27,247 bases of DNA. It comes from CAZMOK01 sp964644135 (GTDB lineage: Bacteria; Bacteroidota; Bacteroidia; Bacteroidales; JAGOPY01). Where the stretch lies: the NCBI GenBank assembly GCA_964644135.1, contig CAZXWD010000034.1:1-27247 (forward strand), given 5' to 3'. Position numbers and translations under genes: made by a program. The first letter of the stretch is position 1. Every line of letters begins with the position of its first letter. Of the stretch, positions 1 to 8,351 are shown one piece after another. The notes beneath the pieces were generated by a model. The model made no database searches and was not told the DNA's origin. It saw only the letters and a program-made list of their open reading frames with translations.

Positions 1-2087
1 ATGTCTTCCACTTGTGGAGAACTCGATTCAGCTTCGGTCACTTTAAAGAGACTTCCGGATAATGTTCCGACAAAAAGATTTGTGCTTCCCGGTGGTGAGT
101 AAGGTGAGTATTTAATGTGTGAAAACCAGACGGTCGTTCCTGTGCCGAGGTTTACATAATCACCATAGCCATTGAAAGGAAGCCCATCCAACTTCAGGAT
201 CCAGTCGGCGTAAGAGCCCCCGAATGAACAGGCGTTGGCAAACATAACATCGTCATCATCATCCAGATCAACAGGATTGATGAATATCCCGCTCGACCAA
301 TCGTATAGATAGTCGTATGGTGAGCCGTTGACGAAAACTGTATACTGATTGTAATAAACGGAGATATACATATATTCAGGATCATCATCATCGATAAAGC
401 AGTAAGCCCCATCGCCACCGCCTATCATATTAAAAATTGTAAGTGGCGATCCTGTGTAATAGAGAGTTCCATTATCCTGCAATCCCCCCACAAAAGTATT
501 GTTGCCTGCCGTAGGGCTGAGATCGCAGGTATAGAACTGTAGTGAACCGAACGAAAGGTTTTTCTCTTGAAAATCGGGATAATTATTTGTTGCCTGATCA
601 GTGTAAAAAACACCCCCGTCGGTCGAAATGATCAATTCATCTGAAGAATCAAACCTGAAATCTATGTCATGAATATCGGCATGAACATAATCTTCCCCAC
701 CGCCACTGTACATTCCGCGCCAGTCGGATACCTGGTCCCAATCGTTACCGCCGTCCTCTGACTTATATACATCAAGCCCTCCTATCCAGACATGATCGGG
801 ATCATTCGGGTCAACTTCCGCAGTGAGAGCATGCCAGGCTAAAGTGGCCCAGTAGTAATCGCCACCGGTGGGGTAGGGCCGGTAGTTCCATGTAGCGCCC
901 CCGTTATTGGTGCGTGCAATATGCCTTCCCCTGGAATAAGTGAACCCGTTGCTGCTGCTTACATATCCGGCTCCGAACAAAGCATACACAACGTCTGGAT
1001 CAGAAGGTGCCGGAGCAAGCATTACCCTTCCCGGTACATAGTAGTCAGGGTCAGATTGTATGATCGAAACGTAATCGTCGAAAATGGTCCAACTCCCTAT
1101 AACCCCCGAGTCTGAATAAAGGATCGTTGCACCTCCTTCGTCATCGAGGTTTCTTTTTGTACCGACAAATATCCTTCCGTTGGATGCAATTTCAATATCC
1201 GCAGGTGAATAGGGAGTGTTTGTGCCCGGAATGTATGGCAGGACCTGCATCCATGTATTCCCACCATCGGTTGAACGATAAAGGCCATCAGATGGTTCGC
1301 TTTGATGGTTCTCCCCTTTGTAAAAACCGGATACTACACCCGCGTAGATCACACTTACCCCGTTTTCATTCCTTATTTCAATGTCGGTGACGTACTTAAA
1401 ATCTTCCGTTGAAGGGAGCAGTTCCCAGGAATCACCGTTATCGTATGACTTGAATATTCCAACACCCAGTCCGGAAGATTCACGATAAATAGTCGTAGAT
1501 GTGAAGGCTTCTCCGGTACCAACGTACATGATCAGCGGATCCAGCGGGTCGAAGGCGATGCTGCTGATAGCAAGGGAAGGCCAGAAGTCATCCACGGGAT
1601 TCCATCCTGAGAGATTATTTGAGAGATCTTCATTTATCCATAAACCACCGGTAACTGATCCGGCCCATACCCTGTCGCCGTTGGGATAATTTGGGTCATA
1701 CTCGATAACCCTCACACGACCCCCCATGTTGGAGCTAACTATGTTCCAGTCAAGAGCGCTGGTGGTTGATTTCAGATGGATATCGTTTTCACGCTCTTTG
1801 GTGAGCTGATATCCTGTTTTAAGCCTCTCGAGAGGCACTCTCTTTTCAACCGGATCGAGAGTCATGAAATAGTTCTGTACTGCAGCCATTTCGGGCTGAC
1901 CGGGCTTCGGCAATCCTTCAAGTTTAGTAACATCATCCAATATTCTGGATGATTCCCCCAGAAGGAATTCTTCATATTCTTCCCTGTCGTCAGTATTGTT
2001 GTCCAGAAGGGAAAAAACAAGGACTGATGAGATCAATAGTAGGAGAGAAGGAATTACAATAACAGGCTTAAGTAAAATATTCTTCAT
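1..2087 (-). CDS. Secreted Asp-box (BNR-repeat) beta-propeller protein, C-terminus cut by window edge
   Basis: An open frame runs from the ATG at 2085-2087 to the left edge without a stop, giving 695 residues of a longer protein. Spot checks of the frame near 1640, 1275, 680, 375 and 5 all hold. The N-terminus (MKNILLKPVIVIPSLLLISS) is a membrane or signal segment, followed by a charged linker and then propeller-like repeats with Asp-box motifs such as SYDNGDSW, STDGGNTW, TNNGGATW and SEDGGNDW. Such repeats form sialidase/sortilin-like beta-propellers. In this phylum the proteins are usually exported and many carry a C-terminal T9SS sorting domain, but that end is outside the window. A well-formed promoter lies about 55 bp upstream. 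The ligand or enzymatic activity cannot be told; no catalytic glycosidase residues are evident. It is a relative, not a copy, of the next gene. Confidence 0.85.
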   Translation of the reverse strand, partial: MKNILLKPVIVIPSLLLLISSVLVFSLLDNNTDDREEYEEFLLGESSRILDDVTKLEGLPKPGQPEMAAVQNYFMTLDPVEKRVPLERLKTGYQLTKERENDIHLKSTTSALDWNIVSSNMGGRVRVIEYDPNYPNGDRVWAGSVTGGLWINEDLSNNLSGWNPVDDFWPSLAISSIAFDPLDPLIMYVGTGEAFTSTTIYRESSGLGVGIFKSYDNGDSWELLPSTEDFKYVTDIEIRNENGVSVIYAGVVSGFYKGENHQSEPSDGLYRSTDGGNTWMQVLPYIPGTNTPYSPADIEIASNGRIFVGTKRNLDDEGGATILYSDSGVIGSWTIFDDYVSIIQSDPDYYVPGRVMLAPAPSDPDVVYALFGAGYVSSSNGFTYSRGRHIARTNNGGATWNYRPYPTGGDYYWATLAWHALTAEVDPNDPDHVWIGGLDVYKSEDGGNDWDQVSDWRGMYSGGGEDYVHADIHDIDFRFDSSDELIISTDGGVFYTDQATNNYPDFQEKNLSFGSLQFYTCDLSPTAGNNTFVGGLQDNGTLYYTGSPLTIFNMIGGGDGAYCFIDDDDPEYMYISVYYNQYTVFVNGSPYDYLYDWSSGIFINPVDLDDDDDVMFANACSFGGSYADWILKLDGLPFNGYGDYVNLGTGTTVWFSHIKYSPYSPPGSTNLFVGTLSGSLFKVTEAESSSPQVED

Positions 2088-2141
2088 GGTGATTGATTTA
2101 GAAAAGTTACATTGATGCAGCTGTGAGTTATGGTGAATCTA

Positions 2142-2171
2142 CAAAGTTAGCCTTAAAGTTGCATTATTCAA
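2142..2171 (-). promoter_or_regulatory. Bacteroidota-type promoter (TTG-N19-TAACTTTG)
   Basis: On the minus strand the -7 box TAACTTTG (2142-2149) is preceded by TTG (2169-2171) with exactly 19 bases between them. This matches the phylum's sigma-ABfr consensus TTG-N19-TAnnTTTG. The ATG at 2087 is about 55 bp downstream, so a leader of roughly 45-50 nt is expected. Confidence 0.7.
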
Positions 2172-2283
2172 GTATAAATCAGTTAACGGAGTTTATGGAT
2201 AAGCAATCCGGGTTAACAGACAGTAAAAAGATTGTTCTTAATTAAGTTCACGAAAAGAAGACCATAAAGCAAATAGTTCCGGA

Positions 2284-5200
2284 TCAGTTTTCGCTCATGA
2301 ACGCTTCTCTTGAGATGATCTCAATTGTGCCCATGTTCTCCTTTTCAAGCATCTTGTTAAGGCTGGCAAGCTCTTTTTGTTTATATCTGTCAAGTTTTCC
2401 GGAATATTCCTCAACCTCCCTTTCAAGGTTTCTCAATCTTTCCATTTGAGAATCTGTCGGCCTTCCGCGATAGCTCATTACACCTGAATATATATCACCC
2501 AACCTTTCCCGTAGCCTTACCTGGCCTGTTATTCTACCTTCCCTGGTAGCCAGTATCTCATCCCTGATGCTGTTCATCTCATCAACTGTAACCAGGAGGT
2601 CTTTCTTCAAAGATTTATTATCAGTTTTCCCGGCAATGCTGGTAGCCTTATCCCTGATATCGATGAGTTGCCGGTCGATATAGGCAAGGTCTTCCAAAAG
2701 GTCGTATGATTTTTCAAGTGTTTCCTGTCTCAGGTTCCTGTCGGCAATGGTATGTCTTGATTCACTCTCCCAGGCAATTGTTATCGCTCCGTCATAAGTG
2801 TTATCACCTTTGGTTATTTTAATTGTATAATCTCCCGGCGGATATGTAGGTCCGACCAGTGCACCACCCAGTAACTGCACAGATGATGGAACTTTTGGCG
2901 GATCCCTTCGCATGTTCCAGGCCACTCTGTTAATTCCTTTTCGTTTTCCTGCCGGCATTTTTTTAATTAATTCGCCTTCCTCATCGAAGATTTCAATGTA
3001 CATGTCGCCAAAAAGGTGCCTTTTGGAAAGATAGTAGGTTATATAAACTGCTCCGGGCGGATTGCTGCCCGTAAAACCGTCATCACCCTCCATCCGTTGC
3101 TGAATGCCGGGCGAAAAAGGTTCAAAGGGCCCGGAACCCAAAAATACAAGCTCTTCTTCCAGCATATCCGATCTCAGCGCCCTAATTGGGGTAAGATCGT
3201 CGAGGATAATGATTCCCCTGCCATGTGTACCTATTACCAGGTCATTTGTTTCGGGGTGTATTTGCATTTGTCTTACAGAAACTTTCGGGACATTGCCTGA
3301 AAACCTTACCCATTTTTCCCCCTGGTCTATCGATATATACAGTCCGAATTCAGTTCCCAGGAAAAGCAGGTCGGGATTGACCGGGTCTTCTCTTATGGTA
3401 TGGCAATAGATGGGAATATCATCACTAGCGATTGATTCCCATGTTTTTCCGAAATCAATTGTCCTGAAAACATATGGGTCATTATCCCCTGAGCGGTGTC
3501 CGTCGAAGGTTACATAGGCAGTACCTTCTTTATGGCCTGAAGGTTCAACCCATGAAACCCATGTAGCTTCCGGAACACCGGGAATATTTTCGGTGATGTT
3601 TTTCCATGATTTCCCTCCATCAGTGGTAACCTGAAGGTTCCCATCGTCAGTGCCGACCCAGATTACCTCGGGGTTGAGCGGTGATTCACCTATCCAGTAA
3701 ATGGTGCAATGGTTTTCAGCAGTGGAATTATCGATTGTCAGTCCTCCAGTGTTTTCCTGGTTTTGCTTATCAGGATCATTGGTTGTGAGGTCCGGCGAAA
3801 TAGTTTCCCAGGTATCCCCGAAATTGGTGGATCGATGTAAAAATTGCGATCCCACATAAATGGCTCCTGAAGCTCCCTGCACAAGGGGTGTGTTCCAGTT
3901 GAACCTCAAGTCTTCATTGCTTTCCTCTGTATAGGGCTTGATATCTTTGAACTCTCTCGTATCAATATAATGCCTTTTGATATTTCCACCCTGGTATTGC
4001 CAGTAAATGATATCGGGGTCTTTTTTATCGCGCAGGACATTGAAACCATCACCATATCCTATATTTTCCCAGTCGCAATTGCCTATGCCTCCCGCACTTT
4101 CTGATGGGCCGTACCAGGATCCATTATCCTGCAATCCTCCGTAAACATTATAATTTTTATTATGGTCGATGCTTACCCTGTAGAACTGTGACAGGGGCAG
4201 GTTCCTGCAGAATTTCCATGTGTTGCCACGATCGTGTGATATGTACAGCCCTCCATCCGTTCCCAGGTAAATAAAATTGTTATTACTATTGCTTATATAC
4301 ATTGCATGTAGGTCGACATGGATATTTCCTCCATTAATGAAAGGTGTAGTGAACGTTTTACCGTGGTCGTCACTCACATTCAGTGTGAATCCGGGCTTGT
4401 AGATCCTGTTTGTATCGGCTGGGTCTGCTACGAGGTATGCAAAATAAAAAGGTCTTTCTCCAACCACAGGTTCGTTGTTCATCAGTTCCCAGGTCTTTCC
4501 TTTGTCTGCCGATCTGTATAAACCAGTTTGTTCCGATTCAATGAGTGCCCATACTATATCAGGATCAGCGGGTGAAACTGCTACAGCTACCCTGCCAAGC
4601 ATACCAGTGGCGATATCTATATCAACCCTATCCCAGCTTTCACCTCCGTCGCGACTTACATAGAGCCCGCTTCCTTCGCCGCCGGACCTGAAAAAATGAG
4701 GCTTTCTCCGGAAGTTCCACATTCCGGCATAAATAATATCAGGATCTTCAGGATCCAGGGCGATATCGCTGCAGCCTGTATTCTCGTTTATATAAAGTAC
4801 TTTTTCCCAGGTTTTACCTCCGTCGGTTGTTCTGAAGACACCTCTCTCTTCATTTGGGCCCCAGAGATGTCCAATGGCTGCCACATAAACGATGTCGGGA
4901 TTTTCAGGATTAATGGCAATCCGTCCGATACGTTCTGTTTCCTCCAGTCCCATGTTTTTCCAGTTCTCACCGCCGTCAGTTGTTTTGTATATGCCATCTC
5001 CCACCGATACACTGTTCCGGGTCCAGGGTTCTCCTGTCCCGGCCCACACTGTGTCAGGATGTTTCTGGTCGACAGCAATTGCCCCGATACTTTGAATATG
5101 GTCATCGAAGACAGGTTCGAAAGTTGTCCCTGCATTTTCAGATTTCCATATCCCGCCGGATGCAGCTCCCACGTAAATTATTCTGGGGTCATTGTTTACT

Positions 5201-5367
5201 GCATCCAGGGCAGCGATCCTACCGCTCATGGTGGCAGGGCCTATATGGCGGGCTTCATATCCGCCGAAAGTATATTTATTTAAAGGGCTTTTCTTTTGTG
5301 AATTAACTTCCCGGCTGCTAAAAACAAAAAAGAACAGCAGGACGAAACAAAGGACTTTTCTGGCCAT
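2284..5367 (-). CDS. Large secreted Asp-box / VPS10-sortilin-like beta-propeller protein
   Basis: This 1027-residue protein has a signal peptide (MARKVLCFVLLFFFVFSS then REVNSQ). I count about eleven Asp-box-like motifs, including TTDGGENW, TTDGGKTW, SRDGGESW, SADKGKTW, STNFGDTW, TTDGGKSW, TIDFGKTW and SIDQGEKW. They are spread over residues 70-690 and suggest one or two beta-propellers. The propeller part ends with LVIGTHGRGIIILDDLTPIR, a typical closing segment of VPS10-domain-annotated proteins in Bacteroidota. A beta-sandwich-like region follows (GDYTIKITKGDNTYDG), then a charged helical, probably coiled-coil tail at about 860-1020. No T9SS sorting domain is recognisable at the C-terminus. 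The start lies 28 bp after the stop of the LolA-like gene, so the two are probably one transcript. These proteins are often auto-annotated as glycosyl hydrolases, but the sequence gives no catalytic evidence for that. Confidence 0.88.
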   Translation of the reverse strand: MARKVLCFVLLFFFVFSSREVNSQKKSPLNKYTFGGYEARHIGPATMSGRIAALDAVNNDPRIIYVGAASGGIWKSENAGTTFEPVFDDHIQSIGAIAVDQKHPDTVWAGTGEPWTRNSVSVGDGIYKTTDGGENWKNMGLEETERIGRIAINPENPDIVYVAAIGHLWGPNEERGVFRTTDGGKTWEKVLYINENTGCSDIALDPEDPDIIYAGMWNFRRKPHFFRSGGEGSGLYVSRDGGESWDRVDIDIATGMLGRVAVAVSPADPDIVWALIESEQTGLYRSADKGKTWELMNNEPVVGERPFYFAYLVADPADTNRIYKPGFTLNVSDDHGKTFTTPFINGGNIHVDLHAMYISNSNNNFIYLGTDGGLYISHDRGNTWKFCRNLPLSQFYRVSIDHNKNYNVYGGLQDNGSWYGPSESAGGIGNCDWENIGYGDGFNVLRDKKDPDIIYWQYQGGNIKRHYIDTREFKDIKPYTEESNEDLRFNWNTPLVQGASGAIYVGSQFLHRSTNFGDTWETISPDLTTNDPDKQNQENTGGLTIDNSTAENHCTIYWIGESPLNPEVIWVGTDDGNLQVTTDGGKSWKNITENIPGVPEATWVSWVEPSGHKEGTAYVTFDGHRSGDNDPYVFRTIDFGKTWESIASDDIPIYCHTIREDPVNPDLLFLGTEFGLYISIDQGEKWVRFSGNVPKVSVRQMQIHPETNDLVIGTHGRGIIILDDLTPIRALRSDMLEEELVFLGSGPFEPFSPGIQQRMEGDDGFTGSNPPGAVYITYYLSKRHLFGDMYIEIFDEEGELIKKMPAGKRKGINRVAWNMRRDPPKVPSSVQLLGGALVGPTYPPGDYTIKITKGDNTYDGAITIAWESESRHTIADRNLRQETLEKSYDLLEDLAYIDRQLIDIRDKATSIAGKTDNKSLKKDLLVTVDEMNSIRDEILATREGRITGQVRLRERLGDIYSGVMSYRGRPTDSQMERLRNLEREVEEYSGKLDRYKQKELASLNKMLEKENMGTIEIISREAFMSEN

Positions 5368-5395
5368 GGCTCTTTAAAAATTAAAAAGGAATACT

Positions 5396-6145
5396 TTATT
5401 GTCCTTCTTCGGTTGGGGTTGCATCAATGGGGGCAGGTTTTTCGAAAATACTTTCGTCAACTTCAGGGTTGTATTCAACAGTTTCGATATATACTTTCCT
5501 CTGGCCCTGCTGGCCCATATCCACTTCAATGGAGTGGGCCATCAGTATTCCTTCAACAGGTTTGTAATCACTGTAAAACGACGTAAATTCCACTTCAGCC
5601 CCCTGCATTATCATAGTGCTTAAGGTCTTAATCAGGACATAGCTGTCAGCATCGATATAATGTTTGTAAACATCACCCTCTTTGCTTTCCTGCCTGATAA
5701 CATACACTTCTGAGCCTTCGAAATCCTCAGTACCGACGAATTCGGTTTTATAGCCTTTTTCCCCGTAATTGTAAAGCATACCATCCATGTCGGCCTGCAT
5801 TTTCAATCCCCTGAGTTGCTCACCTGTAAGTTCCATGGGATCGAGGCTTCCGGTCCACGGTGCGATCATCCATCCCGTTTCCCCGTCATAGGCTTGTTTC
5901 ATTAATTGCCCCTGAACAGGTACTTCGAGGTAGAATTTATCGGGCCTCATCATTATGTTGGTAAAAGGCGTTTCCATTCCCATCTGGAATGATTTTCCGG
6001 TAATTTTTACTGCTTCGATCTTCTGAAGCTTGTCCATTCCGTTTACCTCGTGATGCCTGGCAAGAATTTCGTCAAGGTCCTGTGCTTTAATGGATCCTGC
6101 GATTAAGAAAATAATACTGATTAAAATGATAGTGATACGTTTCAT
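5396..6145 (-). CDS. LolA-like periplasmic outer-membrane lipoprotein-sorting family protein
   Basis: The 249-residue protein begins with a clear signal peptide (MKRITIILISIIFLIAGSIKAQ). Its opening DLDEILARHHEVNGMDKLQK is typical of Bacteroidota proteins assigned to the LolA/LolB-like half-barrel group. The body alternates strands (VKITGKSFQMGMETPF, FYLEVPVQGQLMKQAYDG, GWMIAPWTG), as expected for a curved antiparallel sheet with a hydrophobic groove. Members are thought to bind lipids or lipoproteins in the periplasm, but most, including this one, have no proven ligand. The gene is first in a probable two-gene transcript with the downstream Asp-box protein. I see no convincing TAnnTTTG box between 6146 and 6290. 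It may not be the cell's true LolA, since this family has many paralogues. Confidence 0.75.
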   Translation of the reverse strand: MKRITIILISIIFLIAGSIKAQDLDEILARHHEVNGMDKLQKIEAVKITGKSFQMGMETPFTNIMMRPDKFYLEVPVQGQLMKQAYDGETGWMIAPWTGSLDPMELTGEQLRGLKMQADMDGMLYNYGEKGYKTEFVGTEDFEGSEVYVIRQESKEGDVYKHYIDADSYVLIKTLSTMIMQGAEVEFTSFYSDYKPVEGILMAHSIEVDMGQQGQRKVYIETVEYNPEVDESIFEKPAPIDATPTEEGQ

Positions 6146-6293
6146 AATTATTTTTTGTTATTAGTTTGATTATTTTCAATTTATTAATTGATTCTCAAAT
6201 GAACAAACGATTGGGTATCAGCATTACCAATACGCTAATTTTTAGGGGCATCTAAGATAGCAGGTTTTAATTACTTAAGCTGGTGTGTTTAAC

Positions 6294-6390
6294 AAATATT
6301 ATGTTTTCCCCTTTTCACTGAGTGACTATAGTCACTCAGTAAGTCATTTAACATAATATTTCACCCACTGACTATAGTCACTGAGTGAAA
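6294..6390. repeat. Palindromic repeat array, locus 1 (two palindromes, 46-bp period)
   Basis: There are two palindromes around the core AGTGACTATAGTCACT. The first (6317-6340) is a perfect 24-bp palindrome made of ACTGAGTGACTA and its reverse complement. The second (6361-6388) is 28 bp with two mismatched pairs. Their centres, 6328/6329 and 6374/6375, are exactly 46 bp apart. The linker contains TTTAACATAATATTT. A 12-bp inverted copy of that linker (AAATATTATGTT, 6294-6305) lies on the far side of the first palindrome, making a larger nested inverted repeat. The array sits between two divergent genes and ends 41 bp before the ATG at 6431. Confidence 0.9.
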
Positions 6391-6401
6391 ACCAGAAATC
6401 C

Positions 6402-6409
6402 TATCTTTG
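6402..6409 (+). promoter_or_regulatory. -7 box TATCTTTG of the prolyl-tRNA editing gene
   Basis: TATCTTTG matches TAnnTTTG exactly and lies 22 bp before the ATG at 6431. No TTG is present at the normal -33 spacing; that position is occupied by the edge of the palindrome at 6361-6388. A protein bound there could take over the role of the -33 element, or the promoter may simply be weak. Confidence 0.55.
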
Positions 6410-6430
6410 CCCGAAAGCCCTTAAGAAATT

Positions 6431-6925
6431 ATGAACGGTGATCCCAAACTTTACGAGATCCTTGACGAGCTTGATATTTCTTACGAATACCATGAACACC
6501 CTCCCGGACCTACTATAGAGGAAGCCCTTAAATATTGGAAAGATATTGATTCGGCGCATTGTAAGAACATCTTCTTCAGAAATCATAAAGGTAACAGGCA
6601 TTACCTGGTCATACTCGATTACCGCTACCAATTGGATATACATGACCTGGAAAAGCGGTTGAAACAGGGTAAGCTTACTTTTGCATCCCCTAAAAGGCTG
6701 AAGAAATACCTGGGCCTGGAGCCGGGGTCAGTATCACTCTTCGGGCTGATCAATGACGAAGAGGACCATATACATCTTTTTATTGACGAAAACCTTAAGA
6801 AAGCCGATAAGATAAGCTTTCACCCTAACATTAATACAGCCAGCCTTGTCATCAGCTTTGAGGATATGATACGTTTCCTTGAGTGGTCAGGGAATTCGTA
6901 TGAGTTTTTGAAGTTGTATGATTGA
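6431..6925 (+). CDS. proX: Prolyl-tRNA editing protein, ProX/PrdX (YbaK/EbsC superfamily)
   Basis: The protein has 164 residues, the usual length for stand-alone ProXp-ala/PrdX deacylases. These hydrolyse mischarged Ala-tRNA(Pro) in trans to keep translation accurate. Family landmarks are HPPGPTIEEA (about 23-32), HCKNIFFRNHKG (43-54) with the conserved Lys45 in the substrate pocket, HYLVILDYR, the segment KLTFASPKRLKKYLGLEPGS (about 80-99) and SLFGLINDEE near 102-111, all in the expected order. The start is the first ATG after an exact -7 box. The upstream region holds a palindromic repeat array. The 93 bp to the next gene show no hairpin. The family is certain; the exact substrate (alanine versus another mischarged residue) is inferred from similarity to ProXp-ala. 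Confidence 0.9.
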   Translation: MNGDPKLYEILDELDISYEYHEHPPGPTIEEALKYWKDIDSAHCKNIFFRNHKGNRHYLVILDYRYQLDIHDLEKRLKQGKLTFASPKRLKKYLGLEPGSVSLFGLINDEEDHIHLFIDENLKKADKISFHPNINTASLVISFEDMIRFLEWSGNSYEFLKLYD

Positions 6926-7018
6926 TGGCATTAAAAACCCAATCCCCATCAGTGAATTTTCTTATATTAGTAGTAAATTATTAACAGGCCTTAAGGCACT
7001 AAAAATCAGAAATTAATA

Positions 7019-7489
7019 GTGCAAGTACTGATAATAGAGGACGAGAAGCACGCTGCTCAGAATCTGGTCAATCTTCTAACTCAAATTGAGCCCCAGGTAA
7101 AGGTAATGAGTATCATAGGAACCGTAAAAGATTCGGTTTCCTGGTTGAATTCAAATGAACCGGACCTGATCTTTATGGATGTCAACCTATCTGACGGGTT
7201 TAGCTATGAGATATTTGAGCGTGTCGATTTATGTATTCCGGTAATTGTTACTACTGCCCTGGGAAAAAAGGATGTACGACTCTCAGAATTACATGCCATG
7301 TATTATCTTCCAAAACCGATAGATAAGCGGGAACTGTCTAAAAGCCTGAATAAGTTTAAAGAGTTTGAAGGGTTTCCCAGGGCCGTAAAAGGAAATACTA
7401 CTTCTTTAAAGGGTCGTGATTCTTCCGGTAGCAGTTCAAAAAAAGGGTTTTTATCCAGGATCTCCCAGAAGATCAGGAGAAAAGATTGA
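7019..7489 (+). CDS. Stand-alone response-regulator receiver protein
   Basis: The gene starts at a GTG (7019-7021), which gives the canonical receiver N-terminus MQVLIIEDE; no better ATG precedes it. Residues 1-120 form a CheY-like receiver with the acidic pair Glu7/Asp8, phospho-acceptor Asp54 in FMDVNL, Thr78/Thr79 in VTTAL and Lys99 in LPKPID. The YLPKPIDKRELSKSLNKF end resembles receivers of the LytTR class. No LytTR or other output domain follows. The last 35 residues are a Ser/Lys/Arg-rich tail (SSSKKGFLSRISQKIRRKD) that is probably disordered and might bind nucleic acid, membrane or a partner protein. No kinase gene is adjacent; the nearest LytS kinase is at 12254-13327, with its own LytTR regulator. 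The role in phosphorelay or protein interaction is unknown. Confidence 0.85.
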   Translation: MQVLIIEDEKHAAQNLVNLLTQIEPQVKVMSIIGTVKDSVSWLNSNEPDLIFMDVNLSDGFSYEIFERVDLCIPVIVTTALGKKDVRLSELHAMYYLPKPIDKRELSKSLNKFKEFEGFPRAVKGNTTSLKGRDSSGSSSKKGFLSRISQKIRRKD

Positions 7490-7527
7490 CAATTTTCCTT
7501 GTTGATGAATATTTTACTTTAAAAGTT

Positions 7528-8304
7528 ATGGATAAGAAAAACGTAATAGTCACCGGCGCTCTTGGTGCGATAGGAAAAGCAATAGCAAGGCAGATAGCAT
7601 CAATCGAAGATTATGCCGTGACCATAATTGCCAGGGATGAAAACAGGGCTGTGAAAATTGTTAAAGAGCTCAGGGAAGCTACCGGAAATCCTGATATAGA
7701 TTATCTCCTGGCAGATCTTTCCCGCGAAGCGGATATTAGGAAAATTTCTGAGCGGTGGGACAAACAGCTAGATATATTGATGAACAATGCTGCTACAACA
7801 CCCAGGCAACGTATGGAAACCCCTGAGGGTATTGAAATGCAATGGGCGACCAATGTATTGGGCTATGTCTGGATGATCAGGTATTTTAAGGATCATCTCG
7901 CCAAGGTCGGTTCGGCCAGGGTTGTGAATGTGGCCAGCTACTGGGCTGGTGGACTGGATTTCGATGATCTGGAATTCAAAAGGCGCCATTATGACAATGA
8001 CACTGCTTATCGTCAGTCAAAGCAGGCCGACCGGATGCTAACGGTTGGTTTCGCTGAATCATTAAAGGATAAGGGGATAACAGTTAACGCTGCCCATCCC
8101 GGTGATGTGAATTCCAAGCTAAGCAATAACCTTGGCTACGGCGGCCACGAATCACCTGATGAAGGGGCTGATACTCCTGTTTGGGTCGCAACTTCACCGG
8201 AGCTAGAGGGTATTACAGGCAAATATTTCGAAAACCGACGGCAGGTGTCATGCCGGTTTGGAGAGGACAGGGAGGCTGTAAAGAGGTTGATGGAGATGCT
8301 GTGA
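7528..8304 (+). CDS. Short-chain dehydrogenase/reductase (classical SDR, RDH-like)
   Basis: The protein has 258 residues from the ATG at 7528. The frame stays open to a TTG at 7486 that overlaps the previous stop, but MDKKNVIVTGALGAIG is the normal SDR beginning, so I prefer the ATG. It has a Rossmann cofactor site TGALGAIG (about 9-16), Asp in LLADLS, NNAATTP, catalytic Ser in VVNVASYW and the YRQSK form of YxxxK. Together these support an NAD(P)(H)-dependent oxidoreductase. The overall pattern resembles the retinol-dehydrogenase/WWOX-like subgroup, which accepts hydrophobic alcohols and ketones, but substrate cannot be assigned. The gene is preceded closely by the receiver gene. Its stop is 2 bp from the hairpin that forms the left end of the RAYT element, so its 3' end probably marks the insertion point. 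Confidence 0.88.
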   Translation: MDKKNVIVTGALGAIGKAIARQIASIEDYAVTIIARDENRAVKIVKELREATGNPDIDYLLADLSREADIRKISERWDKQLDILMNNAATTPRQRMETPEGIEMQWATNVLGYVWMIRYFKDHLAKVGSARVVNVASYWAGGLDFDDLEFKRRHYDNDTAYRQSKQADRMLTVGFAESLKDKGITVNAAHPGDVNSKLSNNLGYGGHESPDEGADTPVWVATSPELEGITGKYFENRRQVSCRFGEDREAVKRLMEML

Positions 8305-8306
8305 TG

Positions 8307-8351
8307 GATCAGGGACGATGTCCCGAGGAACGAGGGACGTCGTCCCTGATC
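8307..8351. repeat. Left terminal hairpin of the RAYT element (REP-like)
   Basis: The arm GATCAGGGACGATGTCCC (8307-8324) and its complement (8334-8351) are separated by a 9-base loop, with one mismatch (G for A at 8339). Each arm contains the smaller palindrome GGGAC-GAT-GTCCC. The hairpin begins 2 bp after the SDR stop and could also terminate that transcript. Its last two bases overlap the stop codon of the transposase gene. Confidence 0.85.

Noticed and set aside
4696..5283. Plus-strand ORF of 195 codons
   Set aside because: It lies wholly within the Asp-box protein gene on the other strand, which has clear domain motifs. The plus frame shows no recognisable protein pattern.
2284..5367. 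Sialidase or other glycoside hydrolase function for the Asp-box protein
   Set aside because: Asp-boxes are structural; the arginine triad and catalytic residues of sialidases are not evident.
7486..7530. TTG start at 7486 for the SDR gene
   Set aside because: The extra 14 residues have no counterpart in SDRs, the TTG overlaps the stop of the receiver gene, and the ATG at 7528 gives the normal N-terminus.
7528..8304. SDR as a retinol dehydrogenase serving the rhodopsin
   Set aside because: The subgroup resemblance is loose, the gene is 12 kb from the rhodopsin, and such SDRs accept many substrates. There is no evidence for retinoid metabolism.
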